A stretch of DNA of 55,159 nt from Fen-999 sp964469455. Lineage in GTDB: Bacteria; Pseudomonadota; Gammaproteobacteria; Burkholderiales; Rhodocyclaceae. Shown here piece after piece: positions 9,340 to 18,436 of the stretch. Every line of letters starts with the position of its first letter. Within the stretch, counting starts at the first letter, position 1. The notes beneath the pieces are model-generated. The model had not been told where the DNA came from. It was given only the letters and a program-made list of their open reading frames with translations, and ran no database searches. Where the stretch lies: positions 1-55,159 of the forward strand of contig CAYXZX010000005.1 of NCBI GenBank assembly GCA_964469455.1, given 5' to 3'. The translations under genes were made by a program, and so were the position numbers.

Positions 9340-9825
9340 CTACCGGTACTTGGCATCCAGCGCGCGAGCCTGGGCTAGCTCCGCTTCGTAGCGGTCGCCA
9401 TTGGCAAGCAGCATCTGCTTGGTGTAGTAGAGATCGCCCCGTGTCTCACCGTGGTACTCAATGACATGGGATTCGACGATGGCGTCGACCGGGCAGGCTT
9501 CCTCACAGAATCCGCAGAAGATGCACTTGGTCAGGTCGATGTCGTAACGCGTCGTGCGACGGCTGCCGTCGTCCCGTTGCGCTGACTCGATGGTGATCGC
9601 CATGGCCGGACAGACCGCTTCGCACAGTTTGCAGGCGATGCAGCGTTCCTCACCGTTGGGATAGCGACGCAAGGCATGGAGGCCGCGGAAACGCGGCGAC
9701 ATCGGCGTCTTTTCTTCGGGATACTGAATGGTGATCTTGGGCGCGAACAGGTAGCGCCAGGTCACGGACAAGCCCTGGCGCAATTCGCCAAGGAAGAAAG
9801 TTTGAATCAGGTCGCGGGCACCCAT
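9340..9825 (-). CDS. nuoI: NADH-quinone oxidoreductase subunit I
   Basis: A 161-residue peripheral-arm subunit (TYKY type) carrying two [4Fe-4S] clusters, N6a and N6b, that pass electrons toward NuoB. Both binding motifs are complete: CIACKLCEAVCP and CIFCGFCEEACP. An amphipathic N-terminus (about 1-30) would dock on the membrane arm. Four bases separate its start from the nuoH stop. Confidence 0.97.
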   Translation of the reverse strand: MGARDLIQTFFLGELRQGLSVTWRYLFAPKITIQYPEEKTPMSPRFRGLHALRRYPNGEERCIACKLCEAVCPAMAITIESAQRDDGSRRTTRYDIDLTKCIFCGFCEEACPVDAIVESHVIEYHGETRGDLYYTKQMLLANGDRYEAELAQARALDAKYR

Positions 9826-9829
9826 GGTC

Positions 9830-10915
9830 TCATTTCCAGATGTTGAGGGGCGACATCATCCAGACGCCGACCACCGGGATCCAGATCAGGCAGGCCGGCA
9901 CGAAGACTTTCCAGCCAAGCCGCATGATCTGGTCGTAGCGATACCGGGGGAATGTGGCGCGCAGCCAGAGGAACATGAACAGCACCAGCGACATCTTGGC
10001 GAGCAGCCAGAGGATGCCATCGGGAAGGAAGCCCACGGGCGACAACCATCCGCCGAGGAAGAAGATCGACACCATCGCCGCGACCAGGATCATGTTGGCG
10101 TATTCGGCGAGGAAGAACATCGCGAAGGCCATGCCGGAATACTCGACCATGTGACCGGCGACGATTTCCGATTCCCCTTCGACCACGTCGAACGGTGCCC
10201 GATTGGTTTCGGCGACGCCCGAAATCAGGTAGACCAGAAACATCGGCCACAGCGACAACCAGTTCCACGACAGCGCACCCACGCCCCAGTCGGCGAACAT
10301 GCCACGTCCCTGCGAATGCACGATATCCGTCAGATTCAGGCTGTTGGAGACCATCAGGACACAGACCAGAGCCAGCCCCATCGACACTTCGTAGGAAACC
10401 ATCTGCGCGGTCGAACGTATGCTGCCGAGGAATGGGTATTTCGAGTTGGAGGCCCAGCCGGCGACGATGATGCCGTAAACCCCGAGCGACGAAACCGCCA
10501 GCAGGAACAATACGCCGGCGTCGAGGTTGGCCAGCACGCCCCCGTCGAAAAATGGCACCACGGCCCACACGGCAACCGCCGGCGCCATGGCCAATGCCGG
10601 CGCCATGAAGTAAAGGCCGGGGTCGGCCTTGGTCGGCAGAACGATTTCCTTGAAGAACAGCTTCAGGCCATCGGCGATCGGCTGCAGCAGGCCCAGCGGC
10701 CCAACGCGGTTGGGGCCGATGCGTACATGCATGAAGCCGAGGATCTTGCGTTCCGCGTAGGTCATGTAGGCGACGCCGAGCAGCAAAGGCACCAGAATGG
10801 CCACGATCTTCATGATCACCCAGATCAACGGCCAAACCGGCTCGAACCACGACCAAAGCGCGGGCCAATACGGCCCCCAGAGCCATTCAAAAAAGTGCAG
10901 CACGGACGCTTCCAT
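9830..10915 (-). CDS. nuoH: NADH-quinone oxidoreductase subunit H
   Basis: A 361-residue membrane subunit lining the quinone chamber of complex I, with eight or nine helices. It has the conserved acidic loop AETNRAPFDVVEGESE and the ERKILGFMHVRIGPNRVGP segment. The ATG at 10915 (MEASVLHF) is used because its A is shared with the nuoG stop (TGATG). Upstream codons in the same frame belong to nuoG. Length is typical for betaproteobacteria. Confidence 0.96.
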   Translation of the reverse strand: MEASVLHFFEWLWGPYWPALWSWFEPVWPLIWVIMKIVAILVPLLLGVAYMTYAERKILGFMHVRIGPNRVGPLGLLQPIADGLKLFFKEIVLPTKADPGLYFMAPALAMAPAVAVWAVVPFFDGGVLANLDAGVLFLLAVSSLGVYGIIVAGWASNSKYPFLGSIRSTAQMVSYEVSMGLALVCVLMVSNSLNLTDIVHSQGRGMFADWGVGALSWNWLSLWPMFLVYLISGVAETNRAPFDVVEGESEIVAGHMVEYSGMAFAMFFLAEYANMILVAAMVSIFFLGGWLSPVGFLPDGILWLLAKMSLVLFMFLWLRATFPRYRYDQIMRLGWKVFVPACLIWIPVVGVWMMSPLNIWK

Positions 10916-13242
10916 CAGGCGCGCTCCACGGTAATGGCGCCGCCGAGCGCGCCCAGGGAAGCGGTGGACGCGTGGCCGGCCGCCACGCGCACGCAATGGT
11001 CGGCGACCCCTGCGTCAAGCGCCGCGACCAATCGACTCGGCGTACCGCCCAGACTGACTTTCACCGCGGTGCCGGCCGTCAGGCCGAGCCTGGCCAGAGT
11101 CGCCGCGTTCATGCGCGCCGTCGGCTCCGCGGCATCCCGGGTTCGCTGCAGGCTCGGCGCCCGACGCACCAGCGGATCGGCGAAGTAGATCGGCACGTCG
11201 GCAATCCGCTCCAGCCCCGAGCCCCCCGAGCCACTGGCGAGATCGAGGGTTACGTCCTCGATGGCATTGTCCAGACCATCGACGAATTCCGGCCGTGTGG
11301 CTCCGAAAATCTCGTCGCGCACCGCTTCGCTGCTCTCGTGGTCAAAACCATCGAGTTTCAACAGGTTGCCCAAGACACGAAGAACCTTCCAGCCGGGGCG
11401 TGTATCGCCGAGCGGGCGATTCACCGCCTGGAAGCTCTGTGCGCGGCCCTCCATGTTTACGAAGGTGCCGGATGTCTCCGCAAAAGGCGAAACCGGAAGA
11501 ATGGCGTCGGCATACGCCATCGCCGCTTCGGACTTGAACGGCGACAGCACGACCACGGTCTCGGCCTGTTGCAAAGCGGCGTTGGCCCGCGCACCGTCGG
11601 CGCAGTCAAGCTCCGGCTCCGCGCCGACGACCAGATATGCCTTGCGCGGATCGGCCAGCATCTGCGCGACATTCATGCCAGCTTCCGCCGGTACGGCCTT
11701 GGCGACATAACCGCCCACCGAGTTCGCCGCCTCGCCAAGGACGCCGAACCGGCCGCCCAAATAGCCCGCAAGTTGCTGAGCCAGGGCACTCAATGTCGCA
11801 GCGCGCACGTGTTGCTGGGCAAAATTGCCAAGAAGAACAGCTGTGTTCTGGCCCGATACCAGACTTTCCGCAATCCGCCGGGCGTCCGCACCAACGGTGA
11901 CCTCGAGGGCACAGGCGGCACCTTTCAACTCGGCGACACCCTTGACGACCTGAGCCAGCCGTTCGGGTACTTGCGAGGGCGCGGCAATCAGCTTGCCCGA
12001 CACTTTCATCAGCAGATCGTCGTCGGCCGCATGGATGGCCGAAACCATCGCGCCGCGCTTGACCGCCTGCCGCAGCCGCTGTGCCACCAGCGGCTGATCC
12101 TTGCGCAGAAAGCTGCCGACCAGCAATACACGGTCGAGCTTGTTCAGTTCGGCAACCTTCATTCCCAGCCACGGGGCACCGCTGCGCCGACCGGAGAAAT
12201 CGCTCTGCCGCAGACGGAAATCGACGTTGCCGGAACCGATGCTGCGCATGAGTTTGCCGGTGAGGTACATTTCTTCCAGCGTGCCATGAGGACTGACTAT
12301 CGCGCCGACAGCCTCGGGGCCGTGCTCCCTGGCGACATCGCGCAAGGCATGGGCGACGTAGTCGAGCGCCTGGTTCCACTCAACTTCCTTCCAGACGCCA
12401 CCTTGCTTGATCAATGGCTTGGTCAGACGGTCAGGCGAGTTCAGGCCTTCATACGAGAAGCGATCCTTGTCCGACAGCCAGCACTCGTTGATTGCCTCGT
12501 TTTCGAGCGGCAGCACACGCAGCACCTTGTTGTGCTTGACCTGAACAACGAGATTGCTGCCAAGTCCATCATGAGGACTGATCGACTTGCGCCGAGCAAG
12601 CTCCCAGGTCCGGGCTGCAAACCGGAAAGGTTTAGACGTCAGGGCACCGACCGGGCACAGGTCGATGATGTTCCCCGATAGTTCGCTATCGACGGTCTTT
12701 TCGACGAACGGCATGATCTCGGCGCGATCGCCGCGGAAAGCCTGGCCGAGTTCCATCAAGCCGGCGATTTCCTGCGTGAAGCGCACACAACGGGTGCAAT
12801 TGATGCACCGGGTCATGTCCGTGCTGACCAGCGGCCCGAGATTCTTGTTGACCACGACCCGCTTCTCTTCCCGGTAGCGGGACGCCGACGAACCATAGCC
12901 GACCGCCAGATCCTGCAGTTGGCATTCGCCTCCCTGGTCACAGATCGGGCAGTCGAGAGGATGGTTGATCAGCAGGAATTCCATCACGCCCTTCTGGGCC
13001 TTGACCGCCAGGTCCGAATGCGTGAACACCTTCATGCCGTTGGTCACCGGTGTCGCGCAGGCGGGCAACGGCTTGGGCGCTTTCTCGACCTGCACCAGGC
13101 ACATGCGGCAGTTGGCGGCGATGGACAGCTTCTTGTGGTAGCAGAAATGCGGGATATAGATGCCCGCCTGATGAGCGGCATCGATAACCGTGCTGCCTTC
13201 CTTGACCTGCAGGGCCTTGCCGTCGATCTCGAGATCTAGCAT
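10915..13242 (-). CDS. nuoG: NADH-quinone oxidoreductase subunit G
   Basis: A 775-residue large Fe-S subunit of complex I. N-terminal cysteine motifs match clusters N1b, N5 (with histidine ligand, in the HPLDCPICDQGGECQLQD region) and N4 (CINCTRCVRF). The rest is a molybdopterin-oxidoreductase-like domain without Mo role. The start at 13242 (MLDLEIDG) has a purine-rich site GGGGGC and overlaps the end of nuoF by seven bases. The C-terminal third is divergent, as is usual for NuoG. Confidence 0.96.
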   Translation of the reverse strand: MLDLEIDGKALQVKEGSTVIDAAHQAGIYIPHFCYHKKLSIAANCRMCLVQVEKAPKPLPACATPVTNGMKVFTHSDLAVKAQKGVMEFLLINHPLDCPICDQGGECQLQDLAVGYGSSASRYREEKRVVVNKNLGPLVSTDMTRCINCTRCVRFTQEIAGLMELGQAFRGDRAEIMPFVEKTVDSELSGNIIDLCPVGALTSKPFRFAARTWELARRKSISPHDGLGSNLVVQVKHNKVLRVLPLENEAINECWLSDKDRFSYEGLNSPDRLTKPLIKQGGVWKEVEWNQALDYVAHALRDVAREHGPEAVGAIVSPHGTLEEMYLTGKLMRSIGSGNVDFRLRQSDFSGRRSGAPWLGMKVAELNKLDRVLLVGSFLRKDQPLVAQRLRQAVKRGAMVSAIHAADDDLLMKVSGKLIAAPSQVPERLAQVVKGVAELKGAACALEVTVGADARRIAESLVSGQNTAVLLGNFAQQHVRAATLSALAQQLAGYLGGRFGVLGEAANSVGGYVAKAVPAEAGMNVAQMLADPRKAYLVVGAEPELDCADGARANAALQQAETVVVLSPFKSEAAMAYADAILPVSPFAETSGTFVNMEGRAQSFQAVNRPLGDTRPGWKVLRVLGNLLKLDGFDHESSEAVRDEIFGATRPEFVDGLDNAIEDVTLDLASGSGGSGLERIADVPIYFADPLVRRAPSLQRTRDAAEPTARMNAATLARLGLTAGTAVKVSLGGTPSRLVAALDAGVADHCVRVAAGHASTASLGALGGAITVERA

Positions 13243-14579
13243 GGTGCCCCCGCCATCATGCGTGTATGGAAGGTGCTGCCGGCCTTCTGGACATCGGGCG
13301 GCACCAGGCACTTCTTGTGCTCGATGTGATACTCGAACTCGGGCCGGAAATGCCGGAGGAATCCCTGCACCGGCATGGCGGCAGCATCACCCAGCGCGCA
13401 TATCGTGCGGCCCATGATATTGCCGGTCAGGTCGCCGAGAAGTGCAAGGTCCTCGGCGCGGCCCTGCCCATGCTCGATGCGATGGACGATCTTGTACAGC
13501 CAGCCCGTCCCTTCGCGGCACGGCGTGCATTGGCCGCACGATTCTTCGTAATAGAAGTAGGACAGGCGCTCCAGCGCCTTGACCATGCAGACCGATTCGT
13601 CCATCACGATCACCGCGCCGGAACCAAGCATCGAGCCGGCCTTGGCGATCGAATCGTAGTCGAGGGTGCAGTCCATGATCACGCTGGCCGGCAGCACCGG
13701 CGAGGACGAGCCGCCCGGAATCACCGCCTTCAGCTTGCGGCCTCCGCGCACGCCACCGGCCATCTCCAAGAGCTTTGCGAACGGCGTGCCCATCGGGACT
13801 TCATAGTTACCCGGCTTGTTGACGTGGCCCGAAACCGAGAACAGCTTCGTACCGCCGTTGTTGGGCTTGCCGAGGTTCAGGTAGGCTTCGCCGCCGATGC
13901 GCAGCACGAAGGGAATCGAGGCAAAAGTCTCGGTGTTGTTGATGGTCGTCGGCTTGCCATAAAGGCCGAAACTGGCGGGGAACGGTGGCTTGAACCGCGG
14001 CTGCCCCTTCTTGCCCTCGATGGATTCGAGCAGCGCCGACTCCTCGCCGCATATGTAGGCTCCCCAGCCATGATGGGCGAACAGATCGAAATCGAACCCG
14101 GAGCCAAGAATATCGCGGCCGAGATAACCGGCGGCGCGCGCTTGCGCCAGTGCCTGTTCGAAACGGTTGTAAAGCTCGAATATCTCGCCGTGGATATAGT
14201 TGTAGCCACGCGCGGCGCCCACCGAATAGCCGGCGATGATCATGCCTTCGATCACGGCATGCGGATCGTAGCGCAGGATGTCGCGATCCTTGAACGTTCC
14301 AGGCTCGCCCTCGTCGGTATTGCACACCACGTACTTCTCGCCCGCGCCTTTGGGCATGAAGCTCCATTTCAGTCCTGTCGGAAAGCCGGCACCACCGCGT
14401 CCGCGCAGTACCGATGCCTTGATCTCGGCAATGACCTGGTCAGGGGCCAGCTTTTCGGCCAATATGCGCTTCAACGCCTGGTAGCCGCCACGGCTTTCAT
14501 AATCCCCGATTTCCCACCCGGCGTCGCCCTTGCCCCAACCGGCCGAGAGCAGCGGATTGATCGCGTCGATCAGGGCCAT
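13236..14579 (-). CDS. nuoF: NADH-quinone oxidoreductase subunit F
   Basis: A 447-residue NADH-oxidising subunit of complex I. The glycine-rich NADH/FMN segments are visible (LRGRGGAGFPTGLKW, and ESALLESIEGKKGQPR), as is the [4Fe-4S] N3 motif ESCGQCTPCREGT with its distal cysteine in the GRTICALGD region. The start lies one base after the nuoE stop. Normal length, no oddity. Confidence 0.97.
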   Translation of the reverse strand: MALIDAINPLLSAGWGKGDAGWEIGDYESRGGYQALKRILAEKLAPDQVIAEIKASVLRGRGGAGFPTGLKWSFMPKGAGEKYVVCNTDEGEPGTFKDRDILRYDPHAVIEGMIIAGYSVGAARGYNYIHGEIFELYNRFEQALAQARAAGYLGRDILGSGFDFDLFAHHGWGAYICGEESALLESIEGKKGQPRFKPPFPASFGLYGKPTTINNTETFASIPFVLRIGGEAYLNLGKPNNGGTKLFSVSGHVNKPGNYEVPMGTPFAKLLEMAGGVRGGRKLKAVIPGGSSSPVLPASVIMDCTLDYDSIAKAGSMLGSGAVIVMDESVCMVKALERLSYFYYEESCGQCTPCREGTGWLYKIVHRIEHGQGRAEDLALLGDLTGNIMGRTICALGDAAAMPVQGFLRHFRPEFEYHIEHKKCLVPPDVQKAGSTFHTRMMAGAPC

Positions 14580-14580
14580 C

Positions 14581-15084
14581 TTACTTGCACTCCGCCAGCA
14601 ATTTGTCGATCTCGTCCGGTGTCATGAAGCAACGCATCCGCACGTTATTGACCAGCATGACCGGCGCGTCGCCGCAGGCGCCCATGCACTCGCCTTCCTT
14701 GAGCGTAAACTTGCCGTCCGGCGTGGTCTCGTTGAGGTCGATACCCAGTTTCTGCTTCAGGTAGTCAACGGCATGAACCCCGCCGGAAAGCGCGCAGGGC
14801 AGATTGGTGCATACCGTCAACTTGTACTTGCCGACCGGATGCAGGTCATACATGTTGTAGAAGGTGGCGACTTCAAAAGCCGCGATCGCCGGCATGTCGA
14901 GGTAGCGGGCAACGCAATCGATCGTCGCATTCGACAGCCAGCCATGTTCTTCCTGCGCGATGCGCAGTGCCGCCATGGCGGCCGACTGTTTCTGATCGGC
15001 CGGATATTTCGCTATCTCCTGGTCGATCCTTGCTAGTGATTCCTGGCTCAACATGTGTGTAGTCGCGTGTAGTCGCCCGTTCAT
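14581..15084 (-). CDS. nuoE: NADH-quinone oxidoreductase subunit E
   Basis: A thioredoxin-like [2Fe-2S] (N1a) subunit of complex I, 167 residues with the listed start. Cluster cysteines are in VCTNLPC and in GECMGACGDAP. The ATG at 15084 overlaps the nuoD stop as ATGA. However, homologues usually begin at the second ATG (15054, MLSQESLARID), so the first ten residues are uncertain. Confidence 0.95.
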   Translation of the reverse strand: MNGRLHATTHMLSQESLARIDQEIAKYPADQKQSAAMAALRIAQEEHGWLSNATIDCVARYLDMPAIAAFEVATFYNMYDLHPVGKYKLTVCTNLPCALSGGVHAVDYLKQKLGIDLNETTPDGKFTLKEGECMGACGDAPVMLVNNVRMRCFMTPDEIDKLLAECK

Positions 15085-16334
15085 CGGTCCGTGTCGCCCA
15101 GCACCAGATCAATGGTGCCGATAATCGCCGTTGCGTCGGCAAGCATGTGGCCCTTGCACAACTCGGTCAGCGCCGCCAGGTGCGGGAAACCGGGAGACCG
15201 CAACTTGATCCGGTATGGCTTGTTGGCGCCGTCCGAGACGGCCCAGACGCCGAACTCTCCCTTGGGATGCTCGATACTGGCATAAACCTCGCCGGCCGGA
15301 ACATGCATGCCTTCGCTGAAGAGCTTGAAGTGATGGATCAACTCTTCCATGTTGCTCTTCATCGCTTCCCGCGATGGCGGTGCAATCTTGTGGTTATCGC
15401 TGATGACCGGACCGGGATTGTTGCGCAACCACTCGACGCACTGCTTGACGATCCGGTTGGACTGCTTCATTTCTTCCATCCGGACCAGGTAGCGATCGTA
15501 GCAATCGCCGTTGGTGCCGACCGGGATGTCAAACTCCACGCGGTCATAGACTTCATACGGCTGCTTCTTGCGTAAATCCCAAGCCACCCCGGAACCGCGC
15601 AGCATGGGCCCGGTAAAGCTCATCTGCAGCGCCTGCTCCGGAGAAACGACGGCAATGCCGACGGTCCGCTGCTTCCAAATGCGATTCTCGGTCAGCAGCG
15701 TGTGGTATTCGTCGAGATACCCGGGGAAGCGGTTGGTGAAGTCCTCGATGAAATCGAGCAATGAGCCATCGCGAGCAGCATTGAGCCGCTTGACCGTCGC
15801 CTCGTCCTTGAACTTGTTGACCCGGTACTTCGGCATCTGGTCCGGCAGGTCGCGATAAACGCCTCCGGGACGGTAATAGGCGGCATGAAGGCGCGCGCCA
15901 GACACCGCCTCGTACACGTCCATGAGGTCCTCGCGCTCACGGAACGTGTAGAGCACCATACCCATCGCGCCGATGTCGAGAGCATGGGTGCCGATATTCA
16001 ACAAATGATTCAGGATGCGCGTCACTTCGTCCATCATGACGCGGATGTACTGTGCTCGAATCGGCACGTCGACGCCCAGCAGGCGCTCGACAGCGAGGCA
16101 GTATGCATGCTCGTTGCACATCATCGAGACGTAATCGAGGCGATCCAGATAAGGTACGGTCTGCAGCCATGTTCTGGTCTCCGCAAGCTTTTCGGTGCCG
16201 CGATGCAGCAGACCGATGTGCGGATCGGCATGCACGACGACTTCGCCGTCGAGTTCCAGGATCAATCGCAATACGCCATGGGCCGCCGGATGCTGGGGAC
16301 CGAAGTTGAGCGTGTAGTTCTTGATCTCAGCCAC
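15081..16334 (-). CDS. nuoD: NADH-quinone oxidoreductase subunit D
   Basis: A 417-residue 49-kDa-type subunit that forms the quinone site with NuoB. It has the family signatures NFGPQHPAAHGVLRL and DPHIGLLHRGTEKL. I chose a GTG at 16334 because it is preceded by GGAAAGG and gives the canonical N-terminus MAEIKNYTLNF and the usual 417 residues. An ATG eight codons upstream (16358) is possible but unlike homologues. It overlaps the nuoC end by eight bases. Confidence 0.96.
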   Translation of the reverse strand: MAEIKNYTLNFGPQHPAAHGVLRLILELDGEVVVHADPHIGLLHRGTEKLAETRTWLQTVPYLDRLDYVSMMCNEHAYCLAVERLLGVDVPIRAQYIRVMMDEVTRILNHLLNIGTHALDIGAMGMVLYTFREREDLMDVYEAVSGARLHAAYYRPGGVYRDLPDQMPKYRVNKFKDEATVKRLNAARDGSLLDFIEDFTNRFPGYLDEYHTLLTENRIWKQRTVGIAVVSPEQALQMSFTGPMLRGSGVAWDLRKKQPYEVYDRVEFDIPVGTNGDCYDRYLVRMEEMKQSNRIVKQCVEWLRNNPGPVISDNHKIAPPSREAMKSNMEELIHHFKLFSEGMHVPAGEVYASIEHPKGEFGVWAVSDGANKPYRIKLRSPGFPHLAALTELCKGHMLADATAIIGTIDLVLGDTDR

Positions 16335-16932
16335 GACCGCCCGCCTTTCCGTAGCCATCTTCCCGGACGATACGCGGCGTGACTTCGCGAGGCTCGATGG
16401 TGACCGGTTGATAGGTCACGCGGCGCGTCTCCGGATCGTAGCGCATCTCCACGTAGCCCGATACCGGGAAATCCTTGCGGAACGGATGCCCGACGAACCC
16501 GTAGTCAGTCAAGATTCGGCGCAAATCCGGATGTCCATTGAATATGATGCCGTACAGGTCAAAAGCTTCGCGCTCGTACCAATTGGCCCCATGCCAAAGA
16601 TCCGTCACGGTCGGTAACGACGGGGCTTCGTTGTCCAGCGCGCAGGCACGCAGGCGCAGGCGCCAGTTATGGACGATGGAAACAAGGTGTAACACGGCCG
16701 CAAAGCGCAGCCCCGGCTCCCGCCCGGCAAATGTCGAATAGTCGATCCCGGAAAGATCAATCAGCTCTTCGAACTTCAGTTCAGGGTGATCGCGAAGCAT
16801 CTTGGCAACTTCGTGGTACTCGCCAGCCGGGACTTCCACCGTCACCTCGCCCAGCCTCAACGCGGGTTCACCAATCCTCGCACCGAAGATTTCCTTCAAC
16901 TTATCGCACAGACGTTCAAGCTTTGCGCTCAT
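16327..16932 (-). CDS. nuoC: NADH-quinone oxidoreductase subunit C
   Basis: A 201-residue 30-kDa-type peripheral subunit of complex I, separate from NuoD as in other betaproteobacteria. It has the signature WYEREAFDLYGIIFNGHPDLRRILTDYGF in the middle-to-late part. The start at 16932 (MSAKLERLCDKL) is 20 bases after the nuoB stop. The frame stays open far upstream only as a shadow of nuoB. Confidence 0.96.
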   Translation of the reverse strand: MSAKLERLCDKLKEIFGARIGEPALRLGEVTVEVPAGEYHEVAKMLRDHPELKFEELIDLSGIDYSTFAGREPGLRFAAVLHLVSIVHNWRLRLRACALDNEAPSLPTVTDLWHGANWYEREAFDLYGIIFNGHPDLRRILTDYGFVGHPFRKDFPVSGYVEMRYDPETRRVTYQPVTIEPREVTPRIVREDGYGKAGGRG

Positions 16933-16952
16933 GGCAACCGGGAATCCGAATC

Positions 16953-17429
16953 TCAGCGGGCAATGGTGTAGGTACGCTTGATCTTGTTCTGCAACTGGAT
17001 GATGCCGTACAGCAGCGCTTCGGCGGTCGGCGGACATCCTGGCACATAAACATCGACAGGCACGATGCGGTCGCATCCGCGAACAACCGAGTAGGAATAG
17101 TGGTAATAGCCACCGCCATTCGCGCAGGACCCCATGGAGATGACCCAACGCGGTTCCGGCATCTGGTCATAAACCTTGCGCAACGCGGGTGCCATCTTGT
17201 TGGTCAGCGTGCCGGCCACGATCATGACGTCTGATTGGCGCGGACTGGCGCGGAACATCACGCCAAAACGGTCGAGATCGTAGCGGGCACAACCGGTGTG
17301 GATCATTTCAACGGCGCAACATGCCAAGCCGAAGGTCACCGGCCACAGCGATCCGGTCCGCGTCCAATTCAGCAACTTGTCCAGACTGGTGGTGACAAAG
17401 CCTTCCTGCAGGACACCCTCGATGCTCAC
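16953..17429 (-). CDS. nuoB: NADH-quinone oxidoreductase subunit B
   Basis: A 158-residue subunit holding [4Fe-4S] cluster N2, the final electron donor to quinone. Ligand cysteines are in GLACCAVEM, GSCANGGGYYHY and VPGCPPTAEAL. I chose a GTG at 17429 (MSIEGVLQEGFVTTSLDKLL) because a GGGAG ribosome site sits nine bases upstream and homologues begin exactly there. An in-frame ATG at 17480 lies inside nuoA. It starts four bases after the nuoA stop. Confidence 0.96.
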   Translation of the reverse strand: MSIEGVLQEGFVTTSLDKLLNWTRTGSLWPVTFGLACCAVEMIHTGCARYDLDRFGVMFRASPRQSDVMIVAGTLTNKMAPALRKVYDQMPEPRWVISMGSCANGGGYYHYSYSVVRGCDRIVPVDVYVPGCPPTAEALLYGIIQLQNKIKRTYTIAR

Positions 17430-17433
17430 TTGG

Positions 17434-17808
17434 TCACTCCCAGTCCAGCGCGCCCTTGACCCAGGCGTAGATGTAGCCAATCACCAGCACGCCGATGAAG
17501 ATCAACATTTCGGCAAACCCGAACAGTTTTACCTCGGGTGTCGCGACAATTTCCTTGAAGATCGTCGCCCACGGAAAGAGAAATGCTATTTCCAGGTCGA
17601 AGAGGATGAAGAGGATGGCGATCAGGTAGTAGCGCACGTCAAACTTCATGCGCGCATCCTCGAACGGCTCGAAACCGCACTCGAAAGGTGACAGCTTTTC
17701 GCTGTCCGGCCGATGAAGGGAAACCAGCCGCCCCAGAATCATGGGCGTAAAGCCGAAGGCGATCCCAACGACCACAAAGACGAGGACAGGAAAATAGTTT
17801 TCCAACAT
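17434..17808 (-). CDS. nuoA: NADH-quinone oxidoreductase subunit A
   Basis: A 124-residue, three-helix membrane subunit of complex I and the first gene of the 14-gene nuo operon. It has the family segment KLSPFECGFEPFEDARMKFDVRYY, whose cysteine loop lies near the quinone site, and LFDLEIAFLFPWA. AAGGTC precedes the ATG. The upstream neighbour is a tRNA-Leu gene in the same direction, 60 bases away; the operon may be transcribed together with secG and the tRNA. Confidence 0.97.
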   Translation of the reverse strand: MLENYFPVLVFVVVGIAFGFTPMILGRLVSLHRPDSEKLSPFECGFEPFEDARMKFDVRYYLIAILFILFDLEIAFLFPWATIFKEIVATPEVKLFGFAEMLIFIGVLVIGYIYAWVKGALDWE

Positions 17809-17868
17809 GACCTTGTGGCCCCCGCCACGTTATCGACATTCGCAACCCGCGCCTGTCGCTGTTGATAC

Positions 17869-17953
17869 TGGTGCCGACGGCGAGACTCGAACTCGCACGG
17901 CTTTCGCCACTACCCCCTCAAGATAGCGTGTCTACCAATTTCACCACGTCGGC
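17869..17953 (-). tRNA. tRNA-Leu (anticodon GAG)
   Basis: An 85-base class II tRNA gene with encoded CCA. The acceptor stem GCCGACG pairs with CGTCGGC. The anticodon stem-loop is CTATC-TTGAGGG-GGTAG with anticodon GAG. There is a long variable arm and a standard GTTCGAGTC T-loop. The position between secG and nuoA is a familiar betaproteobacterial arrangement. Confidence 0.96.
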
Positions 17954-18058
17954 CGCCTACCACTGCTTGCTTCGGCGCGGGTTGTTTGCCACGCCATCAG
18001 CGAAGCGGCGCGCATAGTACCATTTTTTGTGCGCCGCAGAATACTTTATTGCCATTAC

Positions 18059-18403
18059 TTACTTCGGAATATCCTTTGCCTTCGAATCTCCTGGTTCTAC
18101 GGGAGCAACCGGTACCACCTGCTCGGTCCTGACGTTGTCCATCACGCTCCCGGACGTCTTTGGCTTGGCGCTTGCGATATACGTCAACCCGAGGCTGGTC
18201 AAGAAGAACGCCGCCGCAAGAACGGCCGTGGTCCGTGAGAGGAAATTGGCCGACCCCGTTGCCCCGAACAGACTGCCCGACGCGCCGCTGCCGAATGCTG
18301 CGCCCATGTCGGCTCCCTTGCCGTGCTGAATGAGAACGAGGCCGATCACCGCGACGCCGACGAGAATGTGAACCGTCAGTACAAATGGATAAAACATGTT
18401 CAT
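18059..18403 (-). CDS. secG: Preprotein translocase subunit SecG
   Basis: A 114-residue accessory subunit of the SecYEG channel in the inner membrane. Two hydrophobic helices (about 4-25 and 52-75) flank the conserved cytoplasmic loop LVLIQHGKGADMGAAFGSG. The tail is proline- and charge-rich. AGAGAGG lies upstream of the ATG. Its start is 33 bases after the tpiA stop, so the two form one unit followed by tRNA-Leu and nuo. Confidence 0.96.
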   Translation of the reverse strand: MNMFYPFVLTVHILVGVAVIGLVLIQHGKGADMGAAFGSGASGSLFGATGSANFLSRTTAVLAAAFFLTSLGLTYIASAKPKTSGSVMDNVRTEQVVPVAPVEPGDSKAKDIPK

Positions 18404-18436
18404 ATGGAACCTCTCTTTTCCTTGGATTTCTCGCTC